Of a DNA stretch of 64,000 nucleotides, positions 1 to 8,433 are shown piece after piece; within the stretch, counting starts at the first letter, position 1; each line of letters begins with the position of its first letter. Position numbers and translations under genes: made by a program. The notes below the pieces were generated by a model, which worked only from the letters and a program-made list of their open reading frames with translations, ran no database searches and was not told where the DNA came from. Source of the stretch: Phycisphaera sp. (lineage in GTDB: Bacteria; Planctomycetota; Phycisphaerae; Phycisphaerales; UBA1924); NCBI GenBank assembly GCA_025916675.1, contig CP098402.1, positions 2,103,205 through 2,167,204 on the forward strand, written 5' to 3'.

Positions 1-631
1 TGTACCCACGACCGGCGTCGAACTTGTCAACCGCACGGAGCAGGGCCATGTTGCCCTCGCTCACCAGGTCGGCAAAGTCCACCTCGCTCATGCGGGTGCG
101 TTTGGCCATAGCCAGCACCAGCGCGAGGTTGGTCTCGGCGATCTGCTCGCGGATCAGGTCGGCACGCCGATACCACCACAGGATCTTCTCGGCCTGCTCG
201 GGATTCGGCTTGCGATTCGGGTTTTCCCAGACTTCCTGCTGGAGCATCCACACCCGGTGTCGCGCGTAGTTGAACTGGTGGAACAGCACCTTTTCCTCGG
301 CGGCCGTCAGGATGACCTGCTGGCTGCTCTTCACGGTCCGGGTGCGGGTGGCCGACAGGTCGTCCATGACTGGGTGATACCACGCGGTATCGGGCTTCTG
401 AACATCAGGAGCCTCGTCGTAGATCTTCGTGTCGGCGGCGTCCTCGTAGAACGCCGGGCTGTCGATGTAGTCCATCTCCTGGGCCATGATCTGGTCCAGC
501 AGCCGCTCATCGTCGGGGCTCAGACGGCGCCGCGCTCCGCGCGCCACGGTGCCCTGACCCGCAATACCGGCGTGCTGCCGGCGGCGAGCCTGCTCAAGCG
601 GGCTTGGTCCCTGGCCTCGATTCTGCCTCAT
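1..631 (-). CDS. RNA polymerase sigma-70 family factor (C-terminus cut by window edge)
   Basis: The first 210 residues are visible; the rest lies beyond position 1. The visible end reads DLVSEGNMALLRAVDKFDAG, the highly conserved sigma region 2.1-2.2 that contacts core polymerase, preceded by the typical ETNLALVLAMAKR helix. The N-terminal ~80 residues are basic, then acidic and low-complexity, as in primary-like sigma factors without a canonical region 1.1. The ATG at 631 is chosen because an AAGGGAAG ribosome site lies just upstream. Promoter-recognition regions 3 and 4 are not visible, so housekeeping versus alternative sigma cannot be decided. The gene has a 600-bp gene-free leader. Confidence 0.9.
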   Translation of the reverse strand, partial: MRQNRGQGPSPLEQARRRQHAGIAGQGTVARGARRRLSPDDERLLDQIMAQEMDYIDSPAFYEDAADTKIYDEAPDVQKPDTAWYHPVMDDLSATRTRTVKSSQQVILTAAEEKVLFHQFNYARHRVWMLQQEVWENPNRKPNPEQAEKILWWYRRADLIREQIAETNLALVLAMAKRTRMSEVDFADLVSEGNMALLRAVDKFDAGRGY

Positions 632-1267
632 CGGTCACTTCCCTTCGCACTCGGCGTGGCCCGCATCGCTCGGGGCCCTGTGGCGGCTCGTGGTGAGCCT
701 TGCCTTGCCACACGCCATGCTGCCTGACGCCCGGACCGGCTCACCGGCCCGCACGTATAACCCAACACTTGGTGGTACGACCTTGTTCGCCCGAGCGATA
801 CCAAAACCCGAGCGGCCGCACCAACCCGACACTGCCCAAACTCTCCCCACCACGAGGAGCTCGAACACACCAATCTCGTCGCGGACCTCCGTGCCGCCGT
901 GGACTAAGACGCCGGGGATCTTCGCGGGATCGGCTCCCAGGGAATCCCTCGGCTTTGTCGCCCTCGGCTCTGGCAGCGGCCTTTGCTTTCGTGTAGGCTC
1001 GCCTGCCTTGGAGACGCACAATCATCATACGACGCGCACCAGACAAAAGTTTCCCCTTTCCAACGGACAAGGGGGCAACATTGCCAGAATGGCGTAAACC
1101 CTAAGAACCCCACGAACCTCGTCAGCGAGTCGATCCATCGCCATCCCTGCGACGACTCACGCGAGCACAGCCGTCAACATAACGGCAAATGCCCCTCCTG
1201 TCCATCCAAAATTATCCAGTTTTCCCCATAGGTTATCCCTAACAACGACCGCTCCCTACTATTGCCC
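632..1267. other. Gene-poor stretch upstream of the sigma factor
   Basis: About 630 bp between the sigma-factor start and a small putative membrane protein. Several overlapping open frames exist on both strands (for example 635-1021 minus) but they are Arg/Pro-rich, lack ribosome sites and match no family I know. It probably holds the sigma-gene promoter and leader. I see no strong terminator, tRNA or riboswitch-like fold. Confidence 0.5.
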
Positions 1268-1444
1268 ATGGCCAAACGGTCCCGACGAAATGGGTGGAAA
1301 AAGAACGCGATCGTGACAGGGGTGCTCCTGTCGCCGATCGCGATTCTGGCTCTCTTGTTCTGGCTACTGGCTGCGGCCTACCAATCGGAACTCGACCGGC
1401 CCCGGTCGGCAGGCCCGGGCGATCAGCCCTTGGCCTTGCCGTAA
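1268..1444 (+). CDS. Small single-pass membrane protein (putative)
   Basis: 58 residues: a strongly basic N-terminus ([13 protein letters not shown]), one hydrophobic segment at about residues 14-37, then a short polar tail. This positive-inside layout is what a genuine small membrane protein looks like and is unusual for a random high-GC frame. Its last 22 bases overlap convergently with the end of the superoxide dismutase gene. No clear Shine-Dalgarno is visible. No family is recognised, and a spurious frame remains possible. Confidence 0.4.
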   Translation: MAKRSRRNGWKKNAIVTGVLLSPIAILALLFWLLAAAYQSELDRPRSAGPGDQPLALP

Positions 1445-2034
1445 AGCTCGGCCACCTTGGCCCAATTTACCACGTTCCACCACGACTTCACGTAGTCCGG
1501 GCGGCGGTTCTGGTAGTTCAGGTAGTACGCGTGCTCCCAGACGTCGACGCCCAGGATGGGGGTGTGGCCGTCCATGAGCGGGCTGTCCTGGTTGGGCGTG
1601 CTGGTGACCTGGAGCTTGCCGCCGCCATCGACGACCAGCCAGGCCCAGCCCGAGCCGAAGCGGCCGGCCGCGGCCGCGGCAAAATCGTCCTTAAACTTGT
1701 CCATGCCGCCCAGGTCGGCGTCGATGGCCTTGGCCAGGTCGCCGTCGGGGCTCCCGCCGCCCTTGGGGCCCATGACCTGCCAGAACAGGCTGTGGTTGGC
1801 GTGGCCGCCGCCGTTGTTGATTACGGCCTGCCGTTTATCTTGCGGCACGTCGTTGATGTTCTTGAGGACCTCCTCGACCGACTTGTTGGCCATCGGCGAG
1901 CCTTCGAGGGCAGCGTTGAGCTTGTCGACATAGCCCTGGTGGTGCTTGCCGTGGTGGATCTCCATCGTCTTCGCATCGATATGCGGCTCGAGGGCGTCCT
2001 TGGCGTAGGGCAGATCGGGCAGTGTGAATGCCAT
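1423..2034 (-). CDS. sodA: Superoxide dismutase, Fe/Mn family (Mn-like)
   Basis: Converts superoxide to hydrogen peroxide and oxygen, normally in the cytoplasm. The 203-aa protein is full length. Metal ligands are His27, His81, Asp164 and His168 (motifs [19 protein letters not shown] and [18 protein letters not shown]). Gln149 in the NQDSPL motif follows the manganese-type pattern of E. coli SodA; metal choice is inferred, not proven. The ATG at 2034 has an AAGGAG site upstream; an in-frame start 54 bases further upstream would add non-homologous residues. Monocistronic in appearance, with a hairpin terminator of the upstream gene at 2153-2173. Confidence 0.96.
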   Translation of the reverse strand: MAFTLPDLPYAKDALEPHIDAKTMEIHHGKHHQGYVDKLNAALEGSPMANKSVEEVLKNINDVPQDKRQAVINNGGGHANHSLFWQVMGPKGGGSPDGDLAKAIDADLGGMDKFKDDFAAAAAGRFGSGWAWLVVDGGGKLQVTSTPNQDSPLMDGHTPILGVDVWEHAYYLNYQNRRPDYVKSWWNVVNWAKVAELYGKAKG

Positions 2035-2152
2035 GGTAAATTCTCCTTCATCTCCGGGCCAATTGGTGTCGGAGGCGTAACACCGCATGATACCGGGTGC
2101 GGAGTGTTCGCGGGCGGGACGTGCCGATTGTCCTCACCCGCCAACGAAAGAA

Positions 2153-2173
2153 CCCCCCGTATCGCACGGGGGG
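2153..2173 (-). terminator. Rho-independent terminator after dockerin-tailed protein
   Basis: An 8-bp perfect stem (2153-2160 with 2166-2173) with a 5-base loop, followed in the minus direction by TTCTTTC. It sits about 30 bases beyond the stop of the 2205-2930 gene and separates it from sodA. Confidence 0.8.
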
Positions 2174-2204
2174 CTCTCGAAAAGTGCTGGTTGAGTCGAA
2201 CGGC

Positions 2205-2930
2205 TTACTCGCAGCCGGCGTCGAACTCGTTCTGGAAGGCCAGGAAATCGAAGATGGTGAGAGCGCCATCACCATCGAAGTCGGCCAGCAGGTCGCCCGC
2301 GTCGAAGGCGTTCTGGAAGGCCAGGAAGTCGAAGATGGTGAGCTGGCCGTCGCCATCGAAATCTGCCCGGCAGGGCTGGCCGCCGGCGTAGACCAAGTTG
2401 TCGGCGTCAAATATCTCGCCAACGGCAGTGCCGCCGTAGCTGGGCGCCGCGATGATGCGGACCTCGGTAATCGGCTCACTGCTGGTGAAGCCAAGGAAGA
2501 AGTCGCCGCTCAGGCCCAGGTCGAAGACGTCGACGACACCCTCGGTGGTCTCGATGGCGATGCCGATACCCGTGGCGGCGCCGAAGGTATCCCAGCCGAA
2601 AGCCTGGACCGAATCATCGAAGGTGAACACGTATGCGACGTGGGCGCTTGCCGGGAAGATCGAGCCCTGGAACTCGCCGCCATCGATAGCGGGAGAGCCG
2701 ATCGTGCCATCGATACCTTCCACGATCAACGAACCAAAATCAAAGGGAATCTCGCCCAGCGAAGGCTGGAGCGAATCGATAGCAAAGCTGTCGAAGTCTT
2801 CGGTCAGGAAGTCGCCGCCCACCAGCGGGTCGCCCTCCCAGGCGCCGCGGTCGGCGTACGCGGTGAACTGGGCCTGGGCGGCGGCGGCCACGCCAGCCAG
2901 CGCCACAACACTTGTGATACGATGGATCAT
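2205..2930 (-). CDS. Secreted protein with C-terminal GC-type dockerin-like repeats
   Basis: 241 aa with a signal peptide (about residues 1-20, ending AAAQAQ). A beta-rich body follows with no recognised enzyme motif. The C-terminal ~55 residues hold two near-identical copies of an EF-hand-like unit (ADFDGDGxLTIFDFLAFQN) and end in GCE. This matches the GC-type dockerin tail of Phycisphaerales exoproteins, where it is thought to act in surface anchoring. Start at 2930 is chosen for the GAGGGG site and the signal peptide; upstream in-frame codons lack both. It is divergent from the efflux operon at 3096. Function of the body is unknown. Confidence 0.88.
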   Translation of the reverse strand: MIHRITSVVALAGVAAAAQAQFTAYADRGAWEGDPLVGGDFLTEDFDSFAIDSLQPSLGEIPFDFGSLIVEGIDGTIGSPAIDGGEFQGSIFPASAHVAYVFTFDDSVQAFGWDTFGAATGIGIAIETTEGVVDVFDLGLSGDFFLGFTSSEPITEVRIIAAPSYGGTAVGEIFDADNLVYAGGQPCRADFDGDGQLTIFDFLAFQNAFDAGDLLADFDGDGALTIFDFLAFQNEFDAGCE

Positions 2931-3095
2931 GATGTACCCCTCTTCTCGAGATTGAAACGATACGGACGCTAATTGTACTGACGAACCCTCGGGTACTTCA
3001 ATCCCAAATTGCGGCCTCACGGGAAATCCGCGGGTGCGACATCCCAAAATAGTCCTACAACCACGCCCGATAGCGTGCAACCCTCGGAGACATCG

Positions 3096-4406
3096 ATGAT
3101 CAAGACCCTGATCGTGCTCGCGATAGTCCTGATAACCCTGGGTGTCGGGGGGGCTATCGGCGTGATGCAGATGGGCGGCCCCGAGGGCATCCGTGAGCGA
3201 TTCACACCAGAGGCTGAGACGACCCGGGTGGTCGTGGAGGACGCCCGCCTGAGCGACCTCCGCCGGACGATCAATGCCCCCGGGGCCATCGAGCCCAAAC
3301 AGATGGTGCAAATCTCGGCGGAAGTGAGTGCCCGGATCATGGCGCTGCCGTTCGTCGAGGGAGACGCCGTGCGGGAGGGCGACGTGGTCTGCCGGCTGGA
3401 TTCGGTCGACCTGCAGGCCCGGCTGGACGCGGCCGAGTCTCGGGTGCGGTCGCAGGAGTCACAACTGGAAGGCGCCCGGGCCGAGTTGGAACTCGCCCAA
3501 CTCGAACTCGGGCGGGCGCAAGAACTTCTGGACACCAAGGACATCGCCAAGACCGAGTTCGACGCGGCCAACACGCGAGCGTTGCAGGCGCGGAGCAGCA
3601 TGTCGGTGATCGAGGCGGGCATCGAGGCCGCCCGGGCCGACGTGCGGGCGGCCAAGCGCGACCTCGAAAACGCGGTCATCGTGAGCCCGATCAACGGGCG
3701 CATCGTCAACCTGCCCATGGAAGTGGGCGAGACCGTGCTTGGCACGTTCAATAACCAAGGGTCGCTGATCATGGAGATCGCCGACCTGGGCAAGATGGTC
3801 ATGCAGGCCCGCATCGACGAGTCGAGCGTGGGCTTGGTGCGCGAGGGGCAATCGGCCGACGTGCGGTTGCTGTCGTACGGTGATCGCGTCTTCGAGGGCG
3901 TGGTCGAGCGTGTCGGGCTGCAGCGGCGTGTCTTTACTGACGGCACGAGCTACGTGCAGGCCGAGATCCTGCTCGAGCAGAGCGAGGACGACTTGCTGCG
4001 GACCGGGCTGACATCGAACGCCGACGTCCACGTCGAGACCGTGCGCGATGCGATCGTGGTGCCCAGCCAGGCCGTGCTGGATCGTCGCGTGGAGAATCTA
4101 CCCGATGGCATTCGCACCTCGCCCCTGGTCGATCGCCTGCGCACGTTCACCAGCGTGGTGTATGTGCTCGAGGGTGGCAAGGCCCGGGCCCGCCCGGTGC
4201 GCACGGGCGTGAGCGACCTCACCGACACGATCATCCTCGAAGGCATCGAGGAAGGCGCCCAGGTCATCGTCGGGCCGTTCCGTGTGCTCCGCGACCTCGA
4301 GGACGGCAACGAAGTCGAGGCCGACGACACCACGGACGACGATACCGAAAACACCGGCGACGCACCCGCCGAAGGAGCCGGCGATGCTGGGCAGACGCCG
4401 GGCTGA
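3096..4406 (+). CDS. Periplasmic adaptor subunit of ABC-type efflux system (HlyD/MacA-like)
   Basis: 436 aa. One N-terminal membrane anchor (residues ~3-22) is followed by the membrane-fusion-protein plan: a biotinyl-lipoyl half (PKQMVQISAEVSARI), a coiled-coil hairpin rich in Glu/Ala/Leu heptads (~105-200), the second lipoyl half (VSPINGRIVNLPMEVGE), and beta-barrel/membrane-proximal domains ending in an acidic Asp/Glu/Thr tail. It bridges the inner-membrane transporter and an outer-membrane channel. The ATG at 3096 has a GGAGA site; 29 upstream in-frame residues look non-coding. It overlaps the ATPase start by 23 bases, implying translational coupling. Substrate unknown. Confidence 0.92.
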   Translation: MIKTLIVLAIVLITLGVGGAIGVMQMGGPEGIRERFTPEAETTRVVVEDARLSDLRRTINAPGAIEPKQMVQISAEVSARIMALPFVEGDAVREGDVVCRLDSVDLQARLDAAESRVRSQESQLEGARAELELAQLELGRAQELLDTKDIAKTEFDAANTRALQARSSMSVIEAGIEAARADVRAAKRDLENAVIVSPINGRIVNLPMEVGETVLGTFNNQGSLIMEIADLGKMVMQARIDESSVGLVREGQSADVRLLSYGDRVFEGVVERVGLQRRVFTDGTSYVQAEILLEQSEDDLLRTGLTSNADVHVETVRDAIVVPSQAVLDRRVENLPDGIRTSPLVDRLRTFTSVVYVLEGGKARARPVRTGVSDLTDTIILEGIEEGAQVIVGPFRVLRDLEDGNEVEADDTTDDDTENTGDAPAEGAGDAGQTPG

Positions 4407-5193
4407 TGCTGGCGCCGACGCGCCAGCCATCCGAGTTTCGGGGCTCGAGAAGGTCTACAAGATGGGCATGGAGCGGGTGCGCGCGCTCGACGGTGTCGAC
4501 CTGCAGATCAACGCGGGCGAGTTTGTTGCCATCATGGGCGCTTCCGGATCGGGCAAGAGCACGCTCATGAACATGCTGGGCTGCCTCGACCGCCCGAGCG
4601 CCGGCGAGTACGAGCTGGCGGGCATCCCCACACGCAAGATGAGCCCCACGCGGCTGGCCAAGGTCCGCAACGAGCGCATCGGGTTTATCTTCCAGACCTT
4701 CGAGCTGCTGCCCCGGGCGTCGGCGATCCAGAACGTCATGCTCCCCATGATCTATAGCAAGAAGCACCTGTTTGGCGCGCGCAAGCGTGCGAAGTCGGCA
4801 CTGCGACGGGTCGGACTGGGAGACCGGATGAGGCACCGGCCCAACCAGCTCTCGGGCGGGCAACGCCAGCGTGTCGCGGTCGCCAGGGCGCTGGTGAACG
4901 AGCCGGCGATATTGCTCGCCGATGAGCCCACCGGCAACCTTGACTCGCACACCACGACCGAGATTATCAGGCTCTTCACCGAGTTGCACGACGAGGGCCA
5001 AACCATCGTCATCGTGACGCACGAGGAGGAGGTCGCCGGCTACGCCGATCGCATCGTGCGGCTCCGCGACGGGAAGGTGTTCAGCGACATGCCCACCGAC
5101 GAAGACCCGCTGCACACGGCGTATCTGCAATCCATCGCCAGCACCGCCGCCCGGCGGGCCCACGTGTCGACCGAAGAAGGGGCTCCAGCATGA
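4384..5193 (+). CDS. ABC transporter ATP-binding protein (MacB/LolD type)
   Basis: 269 aa. Walker [10 protein letters not shown] (52-60), signature LSGGQ (156-160), Walker B ILLADEP (176-182) and switch His213 are intact. The sequence belongs to the MacB/LolD class that powers export or lipoprotein-release machines with FtsX-like permeases. The start at 4384 has an AAGGAG site inside the end of the adaptor gene, and its stop overlaps the permease start in an ATGA. Together with its neighbours it forms a four-gene efflux operon. Confidence 0.94.
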   Translation: MLGRRRADAGADAPAIRVSGLEKVYKMGMERVRALDGVDLQINAGEFVAIMGASGSGKSTLMNMLGCLDRPSAGEYELAGIPTRKMSPTRLAKVRNERIGFIFQTFELLPRASAIQNVMLPMIYSKKHLFGARKRAKSALRRVGLGDRMRHRPNQLSGGQRQRVAVARALVNEPAILLADEPTGNLDSHTTTEIIRLFTELHDEGQTIVIVTHEEEVAGYADRIVRLRDGKVFSDMPTDEDPLHTAYLQSIASTAARRAHVSTEEGAPA

Positions 5194-6431
5194 TCCTTGT
5201 CCGCTTGGTCATGCAGACCGTCGTGCTGGCCCTGGGCCAGATCTGGGCCAACAAGGTGCGCTCGCTGCTCACAACCCTGGGCATTGTCATCGGCGTGGCC
5301 GCCGTCGTCGCGACGGTCGCGGCAATCCAGGGCCTGCGGGGCTTCGTGCTCAATGAGTTCGAGACATTCGGGACCAACAAGGTCTTCATCGACGGCAGCC
5401 TGCCGCAGAGCTGGAGGGGCAGGATCTCCTGGCGTGAGGTGCAGCTCAAGATCGAGGAGGTCGACGGCATCCTCGAGCATGCCCCGTCGATCACCAATAT
5501 CAGCCCGCAGTGGCGCGCCTCGGCCCGCGTCGATTATGAGAACGTCGTGCTCGACTCGGCACCCATCATCGGGATCCGGCCTCAGTGGCACGATGTCGAG
5601 AACCGGCAGGTCACCATGGGGCGGCCGTTCAACAGGGTGGACGAGGAGCAGCGGCGCTACGTGATCCTCGTCAATGAGCAGGCGATCGAGGAATTGAACC
5701 TGCCCAAGACGCCCGTGGGCAGCTTCCTCCTCGTGGGCGGTCGGCGGTTCCTCATCGTGGGCGTGGTCGAGACGCTCGATTTATCCGGCATGTTTGGTGG
5801 CGGGGACAGCCGCGCCGAGTTCCTGGTCCCCTTCTCGACGGCGGTGATCCTCAACCCGAGCGGCTGGCTCAACTATGCGACGGCAACCATGGAGAGCCCC
5901 GAGCTGGCCGACGAGACCCGCGCCGAGATCGACTTCGTGCTCCGAACCATGCGCGGCCTGGAACCCGACGACGAGGCGACCTTCGACATCGAGATCGCGC
6001 AAGAGTACGTCGAGCAATTCAAATCACTCTCGGCCGGGCTCATCGCCGGGGCGACGGGCATCGTGGGCATCAGCCTGCTCGTGGGCGGCATCGGGATCAT
6101 GAACATCATGCTGGTGTCGGTCTCCGAACGAACGCGCGAGATCGGGTTGCGCAAGGCCGTGGGCGCCCGGCCACTGGTCGTGCTCATCCAGTTCCTCACC
6201 GAGGCCGTCGTGCTGTGCCTCATGGGCGGCGCCGTGGGCATTGTCATCGGGCAGGGCATCATCCTGCTGCTCAAGCAGATCCCCGACGCGCCGCTCGAAC
6301 ACGCCAACATGCCCGTGTGGGCCATCGTGCTGGCCGTGGGCTTCTGCGCGATCACCGGCGTCGTCTTTGGTGTGTTCCCGGCCATCAAGGCCGCACGGCT
6401 CGACCCGATCGTGGCGTTGCGTCACGACTGA
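5190..6431 (+). CDS. ABC transporter permease, MacB/FtsX type
   Basis: 413 aa. One N-terminal membrane helix (about 20-42) is followed by a large periplasmic MacB-PCD-like domain (~45-275) and three C-terminal helices (~282-310, 335-365, 375-402). The motif SERTREIGLRKAVGA before the second C-terminal helix is the hallmark of the FtsX permease domain. Here the permease is a separate protein from its ATPase, unlike fused E. coli MacB. It should use ATP hydrolysis in the cytoplasm to drive periplasmic conformational change and pass substrate to the adaptor/TolC channel. Confidence 0.94.
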   Translation: MILVRLVMQTVVLALGQIWANKVRSLLTTLGIVIGVAAVVATVAAIQGLRGFVLNEFETFGTNKVFIDGSLPQSWRGRISWREVQLKIEEVDGILEHAPSITNISPQWRASARVDYENVVLDSAPIIGIRPQWHDVENRQVTMGRPFNRVDEEQRRYVILVNEQAIEELNLPKTPVGSFLLVGGRRFLIVGVVETLDLSGMFGGGDSRAEFLVPFSTAVILNPSGWLNYATATMESPELADETRAEIDFVLRTMRGLEPDDEATFDIEIAQEYVEQFKSLSAGLIAGATGIVGISLLVGGIGIMNIMLVSVSERTREIGLRKAVGARPLVVLIQFLTEAVVLCLMGGAVGIVIGQGIILLLKQIPDAPLEHANMPVWAIVLAVGFCAITGVVFGVFPAIKAARLDPIVALRHD

Positions 6432-6454
6432 ATGGCAGACTTCTGGAGTTCTCG

Positions 6455-8134
6455 ATGTTCCGACTGGATCGCCGTGCTGCCATTGCCCTCCCGCTGCTGC
6501 TGGTCGCCGGGTGCGCGATGCCGTTCGATCGCGCACCGGCGGACGAGGCGTTGCTCGGACGGAATGGCCGGCTCAAGCACATCAAGCCGCTGGAGCTGCC
6601 AAGGACCGCCGTGATCGCCGGCGACGTGGAGCCAGCCCCAGAACTGCCGCGGGCGGTCGTGATCGACACCGGCGCGGGCGTCGTCCCGCTGACCATCGAG
6701 GCCGCCCGAGCGGCAGCGCTCGAGAACAACCTGGACGTTCGCGTCTCGCTCATCTCCCCCACCATCGCCGCAGAACGCGTCTCTGAGGAAGAGGCCGCGT
6801 TCGAGGCGGTGTTCCGCGTCTCGGCCGTCGCCCAGCAGACCGACACGCCAACATTCAGCACGCTCCAGGACGCCCAGCAGGAGTTCCAGTCGCTCAACCC
6901 ATCGCTGATCATCCCCACGCGCGTGGGCGGCAACTTCACGATCTCGGCCCCGTTCTCGCGGAATCAGACCAACAACCCCTTCGCCACGGTCGACCCCGCC
7001 TTCACCCAGGATCTGGAGTTCAGCCTGAGCCAGCCGCTGCTGCGCGGGGCCGGCCGGCGGGCGACCACGTCGGCCCTCCGCATCGCCGCGTTCGATCGCT
7101 CGCTGGCCGCGACGCGCACGAAGCTGGAGGTCATCGCCCAGCTCGCGGCCGTCGATCGCGCGTACTGGCAGCTCTACTCGGCCCGCCAAGAGATCGAGGT
7201 GCGCATCCAGCAGCGCGACCTCGCGATCGCCCAGCTCGAGCGGGCCCAGCGCCAACTGGAAGCCCAGCGCATCGCCGAGATCGAGGTACTCCGGGCCGAG
7301 AGCGGTGTGGCGGACCGGGCCGAAGCGATCATCGTCGCCCAGAACAACGCATCGTCCCGGCAGCGGGAGCTGAAGCGGCTGCTCAACCTGCCCGAGCTCC
7401 CTGTGCAGAGCGAGGCGGCGATCGGCCTGGCCAGCGTGCCCGACCCGGCGCTCTACGAGGCCAACAGCGACACGCTCATCGACAGCGCTCTGGCGTCTCG
7501 CATGGAGCTCCTGGAAGTCGAACTGCAGCTCGCCCAGGACCTCGTGCGGATCGACCTGGCCGAGAACCAGGCGTTGCCCGAGCTCAACCTCGACGCCCTC
7601 TATCGCATCAACGGCCTGGGCGGCAACCACGGCGGGGCCACCGAGGTGCTCGTCGAGAACGAGTTCGAGGACTGGCGCATCGGGCTCACCGCGTCGATCC
7701 CCATCGGCAACGAGGCCGCGGTGTCCCGACTCCGCCAGCTCGTGCTCAGTCGCCTGCAGCGCATCGCGACACGGCAACTCCGCGAGCAGACCATCCGCCA
7801 GGACGTGCTCAACGCGCTCGACGACATGGGCACGAGCTGGCAGCGTGTCATCGCCGCCCGCGAGCGTGTCCGGCTGGCCACGCGCACACTGCGGGCCGAG
7901 GAACGCCAGTTCAATGTCGGCCGAACGACCTCCACCGACGTGCTCGACGCCAGCGCCCGCCTGGCCGACGCCCAGCTCAGCGAGCTCTCGGCGATCGTCG
8001 ACTACCAGCTCGCGCAGGTGAACCTGGCCGTCTCGACGGGCACGCTGCTCGGGCAGGCCAAGGTGCACATCGAGCACGCGCCCAAGGTGGAGTTGGACGG
8101 CTTCCGCTACCGGCCCCAGGCGGACATCCGCTAA
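6455..8134 (+). CDS. TolC-like outer-membrane efflux lipoprotein
   Basis: 559 aa. Signal peptide with lipobox LLVAGC (Cys20), so probably lipid-anchored. The rest has the outer-membrane efflux protein pattern: two related halves of long amphipathic helices alternating with strands (for example DLEFSLSQPLLRGAGRR and the ARLADAQLSELSAIVDYQLAQV helix). It would complete the tripartite exporter encoded just upstream; the gap to the permease is 23 bp, with a GGAG site before the ATG at 6455. Its stop codon interlocks with that of the convergent DUF1294 gene. Confidence 0.9.
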   Translation: MFRLDRRAAIALPLLLVAGCAMPFDRAPADEALLGRNGRLKHIKPLELPRTAVIAGDVEPAPELPRAVVIDTGAGVVPLTIEAARAAALENNLDVRVSLISPTIAAERVSEEEAAFEAVFRVSAVAQQTDTPTFSTLQDAQQEFQSLNPSLIIPTRVGGNFTISAPFSRNQTNNPFATVDPAFTQDLEFSLSQPLLRGAGRRATTSALRIAAFDRSLAATRTKLEVIAQLAAVDRAYWQLYSARQEIEVRIQQRDLAIAQLERAQRQLEAQRIAEIEVLRAESGVADRAEAIIVAQNNASSRQRELKRLLNLPELPVQSEAAIGLASVPDPALYEANSDTLIDSALASRMELLEVELQLAQDLVRIDLAENQALPELNLDALYRINGLGGNHGGATEVLVENEFEDWRIGLTASIPIGNEAAVSRLRQLVLSRLQRIATRQLREQTIRQDVLNALDDMGTSWQRVIAARERVRLATRTLRAEERQFNVGRTTSTDVLDASARLADAQLSELSAIVDYQLAQVNLAVSTGTLLGQAKVHIEHAPKVELDGFRYRPQADIR

Positions 8135-8433
8135 CGCGCGAACACCCACCAGCCGATGCCGCACAGGATCGCCCCGTGCACCGCCGCGATGAGCAGCGTT
8201 AACGCGCGAAAGCCTGGCTTGCTCGTCTTGTGGCGAAGCACTCTCTGAGCGACAACGGCCCCGAACGCACCACCCAGCAGTTCGATGCGGCGGAGCTTGG
8301 CTTCTGGAAAGCGGTGATGGCCGCGCTGGGCGGCGCGCTTATCGCGGGCATAGACCAGGCAAGCGGAAGCGCCCGCGACGAGATACCACATGAGGGCGGC
8401 AAAGAGCAGGATCAGCCTCGGATTGTCGGGCAC
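8131..8433 (-). CDS. DUF1294 family membrane protein
   Basis: 100 aa with about three hydrophobic segments (8-28, 50-64, 78-98). The segments YARDKRAAQ, RFPEAKLRRIELLGG, and RHKTSKPGF are the conserved core of DUF1294 proteins, whose function is unknown. The GTG at 8433 follows directly after the stop of the FG-GAP gene, so translation is likely coupled; an ATG at residue 15 would cut the first helix. It is convergent with the efflux operon, with stop codons overlapping by 4 bases. Confidence 0.8.
   Translation of the reverse strand: MPDNPRLILLFAALMWYLVAGASACLVYARDKRAAQRGHHRFPEAKLRRIELLGGAFGAVVAQRVLRHKTSKPGFRALTLLIAAVHGAILCGIGWWVFAR

Noticed and set aside
635-1021. 128-codon minus-strand frame upstream of the sigma factor
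   Set aside because: Arg/Pro-rich, no ribosome site, and it runs up to the sigma start as leader sequence would.
6422-8164. 580-codon minus-strand frame under the TolC-like gene
   Set aside because: High-GC antisense artefact: no motifs, and the plus strand has a lipobox and efflux-protein pattern.
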